Positions 45,548 through 54,012 of a stretch of DNA of 64,000 nt are shown piece after piece. The notes beneath the pieces were generated by a model, which ran no database searches, was not told where the DNA came from, and worked only from the letters and a program-made list of their open reading frames with translations. Every line of letters begins with the position of its first letter. Position 1 is the stretch's first letter. A program made the position numbers and the translations under genes. This DNA comes from Novosphingobium sp. MW5 (GTDB taxonomy: Bacteria > Pseudomonadota > Alphaproteobacteria > Sphingomonadales > Sphingomonadaceae), in the NCBI GenBank assembly GCA_025938935.1, contig JAPCWB010000001.1, positions 3,038,001 through 3,102,000 of the forward strand, given 5' to 3'.

Positions 45548-45943
45548 ATGGTAGTCCTGCTTCCAACCACGCTGTGCCTTACTGCCGCAGCGCTTGTGAT
45601 CAATTTCTGGCTGAGCATGCGCATCGGCAAGCTGCGCCAGGCGCATGGCGTTTCGGTGGGCGATGGCGGCAACGAGGCGATCATGCGCCGGATGCGGGCC
45701 CAGCTCAATTTCGTCGAGCAGACGCCGCTGATCCTGATCGGCATTGCGCTAGTCGAGATGGCCGGCAAGGGCGGAGCCCGGCTTGCCCCCGCGGGCGCGG
45801 CCTTCATGATCGGCCGCGTATGCCATGCCATTGGCATGGATGGCAATTTCAAGGCCGGAAGGCCGATCGGCATGCTCACCGGCATGCTGCTCAGCCTCGC
45901 GCTTGTCGTCGTTTCCGTGCTGATCTCGCTCGGCAAGATGTAA
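45548..45943 (+). CDS. MAPEG family membrane protein
   Basis: 131 residues, four hydrophobic segments. The family signature is seen in the first loop: RQAHGVSVGDGGNEAIMRRM followed by RAQLNFVEQTPLILIGIALVE (R-x-N-x-x-E). MAPEG proteins include glutathione-dependent transferases of the membrane; bacterial members may detoxify lipophilic compounds. It is divergent from rpmF across 171 bases and ends one base from the convergent MBL gene. Confidence 0.88.
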   Translation: MVVLLPTTLCLTAAALVINFWLSMRIGKLRQAHGVSVGDGGNEAIMRRMRAQLNFVEQTPLILIGIALVEMAGKGGARLAPAGAAFMIGRVCHAIGMDGNFKAGRPIGMLTGMLLSLALVVVSVLISLGKM

Positions 45944-45944
45944 T

Positions 45945-46606
45945 CTATCCATAGCGCTTGTCGGCCACGAAGGGGTTCGTCAGCCTCTCGTGGCCGAAAG
46001 TGCTGGTCGGCCCGTGGCCGGGAATAAAGGTCACATCATTGCCCAGCGGCCAGAGCCGTTCGGTGATCGACGCGATAAGGTCCGCGTGATTTCCGCGAGG
46101 AAAGTCCGTCCGGCCGATCGAGCCCTGGAACAATACGTCACCCACCACCGCCAGCCGCGTCGGTTCGTGATAAAACACCACGTGCCCCGGCGTGTGGCCT
46201 GGGCAGTGAATCACCTGCATCTCGATCTCGCCAAAGGTCACGGTATCGCCGTCGTGCAGCCAGCGATCGGGGGTAAAGCTCTCCCCCTCAAGCCCATAGC
46301 GCTTTGTCGGATCATCGAGGCTTTCGATCCAGAACAGGTCGTCCTGATGCGGCCCCTCGATCGGCACACCAAGGTCGCGTGCCAGCACGCCGGTCATGCC
46401 GCAATGATCCATGTGGCCATGGGTAACCAGCAGCTTTTCCACCGTGATCCCGGCGCGCTGGATCGCCAGCTTGAGCCGGTCGAGGTCACCCCGGCATCGA
46501 CCAGCACGCCGCGCATGGTCTTGGTGCACCACAGCAGCGAGCAGTTCTGCTCGAAGGGTGTCACGGGAACGATGGCGGCGCGCAGCGGCGGGAGCGTCTC
46601 AGTCAT
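45945..46606 (-). CDS. MBL-fold hydrolase, glyoxalase II-like (apparent frameshift in a G4 run)
   Basis: About 220 residues when repaired. ATG 46606 begins MTETLPPLRAAIVPVTPFEQ and reads to VLVDAG; the next frame continues with GDLDRLKLAIQRAGI and carries LVTHGHMDHCG (the H-x-H-x-D-H zinc motif), then HCPGHTPGHVVFY, VGDVLFQGSIGRTDFP and FIPGHGPTSTFGHE. One G is missing from the four-base run at 46489-46492 (minus-strand G). This subgroup hydrolyses thioesters such as S-lactoylglutathione or related compounds. It stands alone, convergent with the MAPEG gene. Confidence 0.88.
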
Positions 46607-46708
46607 GCCCTGCCCCATGCCGTCCCGCGGCGGTGTAGACAACCGCAAAGCGCGGAAATCCGTATCGACTGGACACATCGGACACAGTCCAGTGAGACTT
46701 GCCGCCCA

Positions 46709-47359
46709 TCATAGCCGGCCGCTCTTCCACACCACGCGCCCAACCACCTGCACGTCCTCTGGCGGCAGCTCGATCGGGCGATAGGCGGGGTTCTCGCTCT
46801 CCAGCACGATGCGCCCCGGTACGCCCGACTGAACTCGCTTGACCATCAGCGCGTCCCCTACGCGCACGACATGAACGCCGTCGCGCAAGGGGCGCGGAGT
46901 GCGATCGACGAGGATCTCGTCACCATCGCGCAGCAGCGGCTCCATCGAATCGCCCGTCACCTCGATCGCGCTGAGCATGGCAGGGTCGAAACCCAGCCCG
47001 CGCAGCCAGCGGGTGGAGAAGCGGAAGGTGCCCACTGGCGCCTCCTCGGCAGCGAAGGCACCCGGCCCGGCAGAGGCGCCCAGCGGCAGTCGGGGAATGT
47101 CGACGAACTCGCTGCGCCGGTTTCCTTCGCCGCGCGGTGAGGAAATTTCCCCCGGCGCGCCCAGCTCCGATTCGGCAACACCGAAGTACGAAGCAAGCTT
47201 TCGCCGGTCTGTCTCTTCCAGCTTGCGCGGACTGCCCTTGCGGACAAACTGCTGTAAATAGGTGGCATTACGCCCAATGAGCGCGGAAAGCGCGGCAAGG
47301 CTGACACCCCGTTCTTCGGCAAGCTGGAGCAAGCGCGCGCGTGGATCTGTGGCTTCCAT
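46709..47359 (-). CDS. S24 family repressor (C1/LexA-like)
   Basis: 216 residues. The N-terminal helix-turn-helix (GVSLAALSALIGRNATYLQQ) binds DNA; the C-terminal S24 domain carries the nucleophile Ser in VTGDSMEPLLRDGDEILVD and the general-base Lys in DALMVKRVQSG. Such repressors are inactivated by self-cleavage when RecA filaments form. No phage genes are adjacent, so it may govern a chromosomal stress regulon. The ATG lies 9 bases from a -10-like element, hinting at leaderless mRNA like phage cI. Two small genes are transcribed away from it. Confidence 0.85.
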   Translation of the reverse strand: MEATDPRARLLQLAEERGVSLAALSALIGRNATYLQQFVRKGSPRKLEETDRRKLASYFGVAESELGAPGEISSPRGEGNRRSEFVDIPRLPLGASAGPGAFAAEEAPVGTFRFSTRWLRGLGFDPAMLSAIEVTGDSMEPLLRDGDEILVDRTPRPLRDGVHVVRVGDALMVKRVQSGVPGRIVLESENPAYRPIELPPEDVQVVGRVVWKSGRL

Positions 47360-47368
47360 GGCTTTTCA

Positions 47369-47400
47369 TCTATACGATGTATTTTTCCTAGACAAGTAGG
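47369..47400 (-). promoter_or_regulatory. Putative promoter/operator of the S24 repressor
   Basis: On the minus strand TTGTCT (47395-47390), 15 bases, TATAGA (47374-47369), ending 9 bases before the ATG. The same stretch contains ATAC-GAT-GTAT (47372-47382) and CCTA-GACAAG-TAGG (47387-47400), inverted repeats that could be repressor sites. The short spacer lowers confidence. Confidence 0.35.
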
Positions 47401-47458
47401 ATTTCACGCGGCACCCAAAGTGGACCAGCAACGAGTCGCCAACAGGAGGGACGCCCAG

Positions 47459-47647
47459 ATGCTCATTCGCCGGATCGAGAAATTCCTGCGCCGGACCGGC
47501 ATGCCGTGGACCAAGTTCGGCCGGCTGGCGACGCACGATCCGCGTTTCGTGGCCGACCTGCGCAATGGCCGCAACCCGCGCCCCGCAACGGAAAAACGGG
47601 TGGAACATTTCATGAACACTTACGGAGAATCGGCCAATGCAAATTGA
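47459..47647 (+). CDS. Small helix-turn-helix-like protein
   Basis: 62 residues from ATG 47459, supported by AGGAGG 9 bases upstream; a GTG at 47420 would ignore it. The chain LIRRIEKFLRRTGMPWTKFG, RLATHDPRFVADLRNGRNPR and TEKRVEHFM follows the spacing of a Cro-like helix-turn-helix. Comparable small proteins are common next to S24 repressors in sphingomonads. It overlaps the next gene by 11 bases. DNA binding is inferred; the role is unknown. Confidence 0.65.
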   Translation: MLIRRIEKFLRRTGMPWTKFGRLATHDPRFVADLRNGRNPRPATEKRVEHFMNTYGESANAN

Positions 47648-48008
47648 CAGTCACGCCACGCGCACAATGCTCGCCACGGCTCGGAGCAAGCGCGATCGCG
47701 GCCCTCGGGCGCGCCTGCTGGCCAGCCTGTTCGCGCTTTCCGGCGGCATGGGAGAACTGGTGAGCCACGCCGAACGCCCCTGGGCGAGCGCCACCTTTTC
47801 CGGCACGCGCCACACGGCGGCCTTCTCCTTCACGGGCAATGAGGCGGTTGCCGCCGCCGAGCATTTCATCGAGGCCCTGCCCGATCATGAATTCGACATT
47901 CCCGGCCAGCTCGTCGCCGATGCGGCAGTGATCGAGGCGAGGCTGGATATGTTGCCGGTGCCGAATTTCGTGATCGAAGTCGAACTGTTGCTGCTTGACG
48001 ATGCCTGA
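47637..48008 (+). CDS. Conserved hypothetical protein
   Basis: 123 residues. ATG 47637 lies within the end of the small HTH gene (11-base overlap), with GGAG upstream. A basic N-terminal segment (RTMLATARSKRDRGPRARLL) precedes a compact mixed alpha/beta domain (SATFSGTRHTAAFSFTGNEA; HEFDIPGQLVADAAVIEARL) that ends in an acidic LLLLDDA. No family recognised and no signal peptide. Coupling to the HTH gene and divergence from the S24 repressor suggest a shared function. Confidence 0.6.
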   Translation: MQIDSHATRTMLATARSKRDRGPRARLLASLFALSGGMGELVSHAERPWASATFSGTRHTAAFSFTGNEAVAAAEHFIEALPDHEFDIPGQLVADAAVIEARLDMLPVPNFVIEVELLLLDDA

Positions 48009-48947
48009 TCAGTAACCCGCCTCAAGGTCGACCACATGTGTCAAGGGCTCGCCCCGGTGCCAGCGGTCAAGGTTGGCGAGGAAGCGTTCGGCGCTGCGGA
48101 TGAACATCATGTTCTGCGCCCGGCCCGACAGATGCATGGAAATATGCGCGTTATCGAGGGTCCACAGCTCGTGCTCGGGCGGCAGCGGTTCGGGATCGGT
48201 CACATCGAGCCAGGCCGCACCGATCCTGCGCACCTTGAGCGCCGCAACCAGCGCCGCCTGATCGACGAGGTCGCCGCGTGCGAAGTTCATCAGCGTGGCA
48301 GTGTTCTTCATCGCCGCCAGTTCCGCCTCCCCGATCATGTGTGCGGTGGCACTGGTCGATGGGGCGGTCACGATCACCCAGTCGAACTCGCCCAGCCGCT
48401 CGCGCCAGTCGGCGGGACCAAGCTCTCCTGCACCAGGCGTGCGACGCACTTTCGTCACCTCGACGCCAAAGGGTGAGAGCCGCTCGGCAATACCGCCGCC
48501 GATCGCGCCCGCGCCGATCACCAGCGCCTTGCTCCCGAGCAGTTCGACCTTGCCGGGGCTGTCGGCCAGCCATTCGTGCCGCTCCGCCGCGCGCATGACC
48601 TGCCGGTAGCCCTTGGCCACGACCAGCATCCCCATCACCGCATATTCGGCGATGGTCACGGCATTGATCCCCGCGCCGTTCGTCAAAATCACTCCATTGG
48701 CGCGAAATATGTCGAGCGGCAGTTCCTCCACCCCGGCGCCCAGCGTGTTCATCCATTTGAGCTTCACCGCCCGCCGCGCGGATTCGGCGCGGGCTGGCAA
48801 GTCATAGGTATCGAACCAGCCGATCTCCGCCTCGGGCGCGAGGGCCAGCAGTTCCTCGGTCGAGAGGAACCAGCGCGGCTCCACCCAGTCAGGCAGGCGG
48901 TTTTCCAGAAGCGGGCGTATCAGGCCGTTGATGACGGCGATGGTCAT
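48009..48947 (-). CDS. D-isomer 2-hydroxyacid dehydrogenase
   Basis: 312 residues from ATG 48947 (GGGAG 8 bases upstream), which overlaps the RES gene's stop (ATGA). NAD-binding glycine motif GAGAIGGGIAERL at ~150, followed by the family's NFARGDLVDQAALVAAL and the late DVTDPEPLPPEHELW; a catalytic-type histidine appears in AHISMHLSGR. It reduces or oxidises a 2-hydroxyacid with NAD(P). Its place at the end of a chain with an NAD-consuming-type RES gene is curious. Exact substrate unknown. Confidence 0.88.
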   Translation of the reverse strand: MTIAVINGLIRPLLENRLPDWVEPRWFLSTEELLALAPEAEIGWFDTYDLPARAESARRAVKLKWMNTLGAGVEELPLDIFRANGVILTNGAGINAVTIAEYAVMGMLVVAKGYRQVMRAAERHEWLADSPGKVELLGSKALVIGAGAIGGGIAERLSPFGVEVTKVRRTPGAGELGPADWRERLGEFDWVIVTAPSTSATAHMIGEAELAAMKNTATLMNFARGDLVDQAALVAALKVRRIGAAWLDVTDPEPLPPEHELWTLDNAHISMHLSGRAQNMMFIRSAERFLANLDRWHRGEPLTHVVDLEAGY

Positions 48948-49405
48948 GGCGTTTCTCCCGCGTAGCTTTCCAGCATTGGCGGGCGGTGAAGGCAATCGGC
49001 AAAACGGAACGGGCGGGTAACCAGCGGCGGTACGAGCGCGGCATCCGGATGGAGCGGGTTCATCAGGATGACGTCCGCCTCTGGCAGCACCTTGGACGCC
49101 ACGGCGGCCAGCAGGCTCGCGCGCTGCTCGAGCCAATCGCCGACAAAGGCGCGAATTGCCTCGTCATCCCCGGCCGGAATCCGTTCAGGCACGGCATCGA
49201 CCTCTGTCCAGCCCAGCACGAGGTCATCCGGGTGATCGGCAGGGTCGGTCGGCAGGTATCGCAGGGCGACAAGCACGGCGAGGCCGGCCTCGCTCGCCAA
49301 ACTGACGACCGGATGCCCCGGGGGAGCATATCGCGTCCCTTTTGCCAGCGCCCCCGCCCCGTCCAGCGCCACGAACGGCGCGCGGGTGAGGCGCCAGAGC
49401 TTCAC
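48944..49405 (-). CDS. RES domain protein without a visible antitoxin
   Basis: 153 residues from GTG 49405, which overlaps the previous stop (GTGA). The RES pattern is seen: MKLWRLTRAPF with the conserved Arg, a substitute for the RWN block (KGTRYAPPGHPVVSLASEAG with the Glu), and the C-terminal DVILMNPLHPDAALVPPLVT followed by PFRFADCL. RES toxins degrade NAD and normally follow an Xre/MbcA-type antitoxin gene; the gene upstream here encodes a secreted DUF3828-like protein instead. It may be a housekeeping RES enzyme. Confidence 0.7.
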   Translation of the reverse strand: MKLWRLTRAPFVALDGAGALAKGTRYAPPGHPVVSLASEAGLAVLVALRYLPTDPADHPDDLVLGWTEVDAVPERIPAGDDEAIRAFVGDWLEQRASLLAAVASKVLPEADVILMNPLHPDAALVPPLVTRPFRFADCLHRPPMLESYAGETP

Positions 49406-49899
49406 TCGCCGGGCTTCTCGCGCAGTTCCTTGCGCATGGCCGCCTTCACGCCCTGCGGCGCGCTGTCGCTGAACAGGTCCTCGATCAGCCAGCGCTGGCC
49501 TTCGCGCACCATGATCACGCGCTGGTCGAGCAGGTGATCCGAGCCGGGGCCGATGCGCACTTGCACTTCGGCACGGATCGGTGTGATCTGGCGCAGGCCG
49601 GTGCGCTTGTATTTGAAATGCTTCCAGTCCCAGTCCTGGCATTCGCACAGCCAGCCGTAACTGTTGAGCCCGGTCAGTTCCCCGCCATTGTGCCGCTTCC
49701 ACGCTCGGATCAGCTTCGTCGTTTCGGCGGAAAACACGGGCTGGTCCCAATCGCCGCCGTTATTGCCGCTCTCACGGAAGTAGCCGGCGAAGGCCCGTTT
49801 CAGCGTGGCATCGACGCCCTGTTCGGCGGGGCTGGCCCCGGTGAGGACGAGCGCAAGTGCGGCAGCAGCGATGCGGATTGCGGTCAGATGAGCCTCCAT
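49402..49899 (-). CDS. Secreted protein, DUF3828-like
   Basis: 165 residues. ATG 49899 lies 16 bases inside the cysS 3' end. The signal peptide MEAHLTAIRIAAAALALVLT ends near GASPAE. The mature domain (~140 residues) contains CECQDWDWKHFKYKR, resembling the DUF3828 core, and VIMVREGQRWLIEDLFSDS, a cystatin/NTF2-like strand pair. The role is unknown. It is linked to cysS upstream and, by GTGA, to the RES gene downstream. Confidence 0.65.
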   Translation of the reverse strand: MEAHLTAIRIAAAALALVLTGASPAEQGVDATLKRAFAGYFRESGNNGGDWDQPVFSAETTKLIRAWKRHNGGELTGLNSYGWLCECQDWDWKHFKYKRTGLRQITPIRAEVQVRIGPGSDHLLDQRVIMVREGQRWLIEDLFSDSAPQGVKAAMRKELREKPGE

Positions 49900-51339
49900 T
49901 CCCAGCCCAGCGGATCGCCGTCCATCACCTCGACACCGCGCGCTGCGAGTTCATCGCGCAGGGCATCGGACCGGGCGAAATCCTTGGCGGCGCGGGCCTC
50001 CTTGCGGGCGGCGAGTGCCTCCTCGATCTCGGCCTCGGTGATTTCGGCCGCCTTCGGGCGCAGGCGCAGGTCTTCGCGCGAAAGCGTGTCGAGGCCAAGA
50101 CCAAGGATCTGGTCTGCCAGCAGGATCGCGGCGAGCTTTTCGCCGGCGTCGACCTTTTTCAGCGCGGCGATTTCCTCCACCACGGTCAGTGCGACCGCCG
50201 TGTTGAGATCGTCCGAGACGGCCGCATCGAGCCGTTCCAGCAGCGGCGCAAACTTCGGCCCCGGCGCGGCGGCGGGTTCGCCTTGCGCGCGCAGGTTCGC
50301 GACCGGCATCAGCAGGCGCTTCAGCCGCGTCAGCGCTGCCTGAAGCCCTTCCCAGCTGAACTCCAGCTCGCTGCGGTAATGCGCCTGCAGGCACATCATG
50401 CGGTAGGCGAGCGGGTGATAGCCCTTGTCGATCAGCAGTTGCAGCCGCAGGAATTCGCCCGAGGACTTCGACATCTTGCCGGATCGTTCGACGAGGAAGT
50501 TGTTGTGCATCCAGATCCGCGCGCCGCTGTTCTCGGCGGTGTCGAGGCCATTCGTGCAGCAATGCGCCTGGTTCTGCGCGATCTCGTTAGGGTGGTGGAT
50601 CTCGCGGTGATCGATGCCGCCGGTGTGGATGTCGAACGGAAAGCCCAGCACCTCGCCCGACATGACCGAGCATTCGAGGTGCCACCCCGGAGCGCCCCGG
50701 CCCCACGGCGAGATCCCATTCCATCTGGCGCTTTTCGCCCGCCGGAGTCTTGCGCCAGATCGCGAAGTCGGCAGCGTTGCGCTTGCCCTCGACCTCGTCG
50801 ATGCGCCCCTCGCCCTCCTCGGTCACCGCGCGGGCGAGCCGACCGTAATCGGCAACGGTCGAGACGTCGAAATAGAGGCCGCTTTCCAGCTCGTAACAGT
50901 GCTTTTCCGCAATGCCCTTGGCGAAGTCGATCATCTGCGGGACGTAGTCGGTCGCGACCGTCCACTGCGCGGGCTGGCGGATGTTGAGCGCCTTCACGTC
51001 CGCCCAGTAGGCCTGCTTGTAATGCTCGGCGATGTCCCAGATCGACTGCGCGCGCTCCGCCGCCATCTTCTCCATCTTGTCCTCACCCGCATCGGCGTCG
51101 TCGGTCAGATGACCGACATCGGTGATGTTGATGACGTGGGTGAGCTTGTAGCCCTTGAAGGCCAGCGTGCGGCCCAGAACATCGGCAAAGACATAGGCGC
51201 GCATGTTGCCAATGTGCGGGTAGTTATAGACCGTCGGCCCGCACGAATAGACCCGCGCCTCACCGGGATGGACGGGCTGGAACGGCTCCAGCTGGCGGGT
51301 GAGGCTGTTGAAGAGCTTGAGAGGGGCGGCTTCGGTCAT
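49884..51339 (-). CDS. cysS: Cysteinyl-tRNA synthetase (apparent +1 frameshift at 50711-50713)
   Basis: About 484 residues when repaired; start ATG 51339 (MTEAAPLKLFN). The first frame has the zinc/HIGH region YSCGPTVYNYPHIGNMRAY and ends its homology at KRQMEWD. The next frame resumes at SPWGRGAPGWHLECSVMS and carries KMSKSSGEF. One extra base (GATC where GAT is expected) causes the break. The enzyme is single-copy and essential in nearly all bacteria, so a sequencing error is far more likely than loss. It heads an overlapping chain with the DUF3828-like, RES and dehydrogenase genes. Confidence 0.93.
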
Positions 51340-51380
51340 GGGGCGCATTTGCCCGTCTCATTCTAAGCGCGCAAGCAGAT

Positions 51381-51471
51381 CGTCATCCCGGGCTTGACCC
51401 GGGATCGCTGGAGACTGGGCGCGAGGCAAGGGTGATCCGGCCAGCGGTCCCGGATCAAGTCCGGGACGACG
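51381..51471. repeat. Large imperfect inverted repeat (REP/MITE-like) between cobT and cysS
   Basis: The left arm 51381-51411 starts CGTCATCCCGGGCTTGACCC; the right arm 51441-51471 is its inverted copy, and 27 of 31 positions match. A 29-base loop separates them. The core GTC-TCCCGG-CTTGA-CCGGGA is a dispersed intergenic repeat common in sphingomonads. It lies in the transcript between cobT and cysS (both minus strand) and could end or stabilise the cobT message. Confidence 0.7.
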
Positions 51472-51477
51472 GGCGCT

Positions 51478-53292
51478 TCACTCACCCTCAAACAACCCCG
51501 CAAGCTGCTCGATCATCGTCCCGCCAAGCTGCTCGACGTCCATGATCGTCACCGCCCGCCGGTAATAGCGCGTCACGTCATGGCCGATGCCGATGGCGCA
51601 GAGCTGGACGGGGGACTGGCGTTCGATCCAGTCGATCACCTTGCGCAGGTGCGCTTCGAGATAGCCGGCCGAATTCACGCTGAGCGTGGAATCGTCCACC
51701 GGCGCGCCGTCGCTGATCACCATCAGCACGCGGCGATCCTCGGGCCGTGCGAGCAGGCGGGTGTGCGCCCAGAGCAACGCCTCACCGTCGATGTTTTCCT
51801 TCAGCAGTCCCTCGCGCATCATCAGGCCGAGGTTCTTGCGGGCGTGGCGATAGGGCTCGTCGGCCTTCTTGTAGACGATGTGGCGCAGATCGTTGAGGCG
51901 GCCGGGCTGGGCCGGTTTGCCGCCGGCCAGCCAGGCCTCGCGGCTTTGCCCGCCCTTCCACGCGCGGGTGGTGAAGCCGAGGATTTCGGTCTTCACGCCG
52001 CAGCGTTCGAGCGTGCGGGCGAGAACGTCGGCGCTGATCGCGGCGATGGAGATTGGCCGCCCACGCATCGACCCCGAATTGTCGATCAGCAGGGTGACGA
52101 TGGTGTCCTTGAACTCGACATCCCGCTCGATCTTGTAGGACAGCGAATGGCCGGGGCTGATCACCACGCGGGCCAGCCGCGCGGCATCGAGCAGGCCTTC
52201 TTCCTGGTCGAAATCCCATGAGCGGTTCTGCTGCGCCATCAGCCGCCGCTGGAGCCGGTTGGCAAGCTTGGTGACGATGGATTGCAGGCCCTTCAACTGC
52301 GCGTCGAGATAGGCGCGCAGGCGGGTCAGTTCCTCCTCGTCGCACAGCTCCGCCGCGCCGATCACCTCGTCGAACTTGTCGGTCCACACCTTGTAGTCGA
52401 AGGTCGAGGGATCGTCGGTCCACGGGCGGTTCGGGCGGACGGGGAGCATCCCCTCCTCGCCATCCTCGCCGGGTTCGCCATCCTCGGGCTGGTCGCCCTC
52501 TTCAGTCTGGTTTTCGCCCTCGGCGTCGTCGTCACCCTGGCTGGGTTCCGAAACCATCTCCTGCGGCTGGGGCTCGACGCCGGTTTCACCGCCGTCTTCC
52601 TCATCCTCGGTCTCTTCCTCCCCGTCCTGATCCTCGGAATCGGTAGGATCCTGCTCCTCGAGCTGGGCGCGCGTGAGCTCGAGATGCTGGAGCATGTCGA
52701 GCGCGAGGCCCTGGAACGCCTTCTGGTCATCGAGCGTGGCGGCCAACGCATCAAAATCGCCGCCGGTGCGATCCTCGATGAAGCCGCGCAGCAGCTCCAC
52801 CCCGCCCCGCGCCGCCTCGGGCACCGGTTGACCGGTCAGGTGTTCGCGCAGCATGAGGGAAAGCGCGGTCTGGATCGGGACCTCGTTCGCGGCAGTAGCC
52901 CGAGTGATCGGATCGCCTGCCGTGCGCACCGCCTGCGCCGCGTCGAGGTTCTCGCGCATGCCCGGATAGGCCTTTGCGCCGAGCGCTTCGTAGCGCACCG
53001 CCTCGATCGCGTCGTAACAGGCGCGCGCGGAAGGTTCGGCCGGAGCGCTCCGGGCGTGGAGCGCATCGTTGTGATGCCGCCGCTTCAGCGCGAAACTGTC
53101 CGCAAACCCGCGAACTTCCGCGACCTGCGCGCGTGGCAAGGCGCGGCCCGGCATGGGCAAGCGCATGGTATTGCCCGCCATGACCGACTGGTCCGCGGTC
53201 CACGCGACCTCAAGCTCCGGCTCACGCGATATCGCGCGGGCCGTGCCGGTGAGGACGGTCTTGAACCGGTCTAGAGGCGATTCGTCTGCCAA
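51478..53292 (-). CDS. cobT: Cobaltochelatase subunit CobT
   Basis: 604 residues. An N-terminal helical region (~1-210), a very acidic linker (~215-290, Glu/Asp/Gly/Gln-rich), and a C-terminal von Willebrand A domain with the MIDAS sequence [15 protein letters not shown] near residue 405. With CobS and CobN it inserts cobalt into hydrogenobyrinic acid in aerobic B12 synthesis. CobS is not in the window on this side, although it often adjoins cobT. A hairpin repeat follows the stop. Confidence 0.95.
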   Translation of the reverse strand: MADESPLDRFKTVLTGTARAISREPELEVAWTADQSVMAGNTMRLPMPGRALPRAQVAEVRGFADSFALKRRHHNDALHARSAPAEPSARACYDAIEAVRYEALGAKAYPGMRENLDAAQAVRTAGDPITRATAANEVPIQTALSLMLREHLTGQPVPEAARGGVELLRGFIEDRTGGDFDALAATLDDQKAFQGLALDMLQHLELTRAQLEEQDPTDSEDQDGEEETEDEEDGGETGVEPQPQEMVSEPSQGDDDAEGENQTEEGDQPEDGEPGEDGEEGMLPVRPNRPWTDDPSTFDYKVWTDKFDEVIGAAELCDEEELTRLRAYLDAQLKGLQSIVTKLANRLQRRLMAQQNRSWDFDQEEGLLDAARLARVVISPGHSLSYKIERDVEFKDTIVTLLIDNSGSMRGRPISIAAISADVLARTLERCGVKTEILGFTTRAWKGGQSREAWLAGGKPAQPGRLNDLRHIVYKKADEPYRHARKNLGLMMREGLLKENIDGEALLWAHTRLLARPEDRRVLMVISDGAPVDDSTLSVNSAGYLEAHLRKVIDWIERQSPVQLCAIGIGHDVTRYYRRAVTIMDVEQLGGTMIEQLAGLFEGE

Positions 53293-53301
53293 GCGTCAGC
53301 C

Positions 53302-53952
53302 TTAGATCGACTGCCCCGTCTTCGCCCAGTCGGCGAGGAAGCCTTCGATGCCCTTGTCGGTCAGGACATGCTTGACCAGGCCCTTGATCACGGCCGGGGG
53401 CGCGGTCATCACGTCAGCACCGATCTTTGCCGCTTCGAGCACATGGATGCCGTGGCGGACCGAGGCGACGAGGATTTCGGTGCCGAAATCGTAATTGTCA
53501 TAGATCAGGCGGATGTCGGCGATCAGGCCCATGCCATCGAAGCCGTTGTCATCATGACGGCCAACGAAGGGCGAGACAAAGGTCGCGCCCGCCTTGGCGG
53601 CGAGCAGGGCCTGGTTGGCCGAGAAGCACAGCGTGACATTGACCATGGTGCCGTCGCTGGTCAGCGCCTTGCAGGTCTTCAGCCCGTCAATGGTCAGCGG
53701 CACCTTGATGCAGACGTTGTCCGCGATCTTGCGCAGCACTTCGGCCTCGCGCATCATCTCTTCATGGTCGAGCGCGACCACTTCGGCGCTGACCGGGCCA
53801 TCGACGATGCCGCAGATTTCCTTGGTCACTTCCATGAAATCACGGCCGGACTTCATGATCAGCGAAGGGTTGGTGGTCACGCCATCGAGCAGGCCGGTGG
53901 CGGCCAGTTCCTTGATGTCGGCAATTTCGGCGGTGTCGGCGAAGAATTTCAC
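53302..53952 (-). CDS. Transaldolase / fructose-6-phosphate aldolase (small type)
   Basis: 216 residues from GTG 53952, backed by GGGAG 8 bases upstream; the longer in-frame start at 53967 is unsupported. It begins [20 protein letters not shown] and [13 protein letters not shown], the mark of the 215-residue transaldolase subfamily. The Schiff-base lysine is in [12 protein letters not shown]. It acts in the pentose phosphate pathway or as F6P aldolase in the cytoplasm. It lies 9 bases upstream of cobT and may share a transcript with it. Confidence 0.95.
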   Translation of the reverse strand: MKFFADTAEIADIKELAATGLLDGVTTNPSLIMKSGRDFMEVTKEICGIVDGPVSAEVVALDHEEMMREAEVLRKIADNVCIKVPLTIDGLKTCKALTSDGTMVNVTLCFSANQALLAAKAGATFVSPFVGRHDDNGFDGMGLIADIRLIYDNYDFGTEILVASVRHGIHVLEAAKIGADVMTAPPAVIKGLVKHVLTDKGIEGFLADWAKTGQSI

Positions 53953-54012
53953 GAGGGCAACTCCCAAGACTGGCGATTCCCCTTAGCCTATAAGGCGCAC
54001 CCCGCCGCGCGG

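Noticed and set aside
46709-47359. Prophage remnant marked by the S24 repressor
   Set aside because: No integrase, excisionase, structural or lysis gene flanks it; neighbours are housekeeping or small unknown genes.
47459-48008. Toxin-antitoxin pair from the small HTH gene and its overlapping neighbour
   Set aside because: The overlap and sizes fit, but the second protein shows no toxin motif; shared function with the S24 repressor is the simpler reading.
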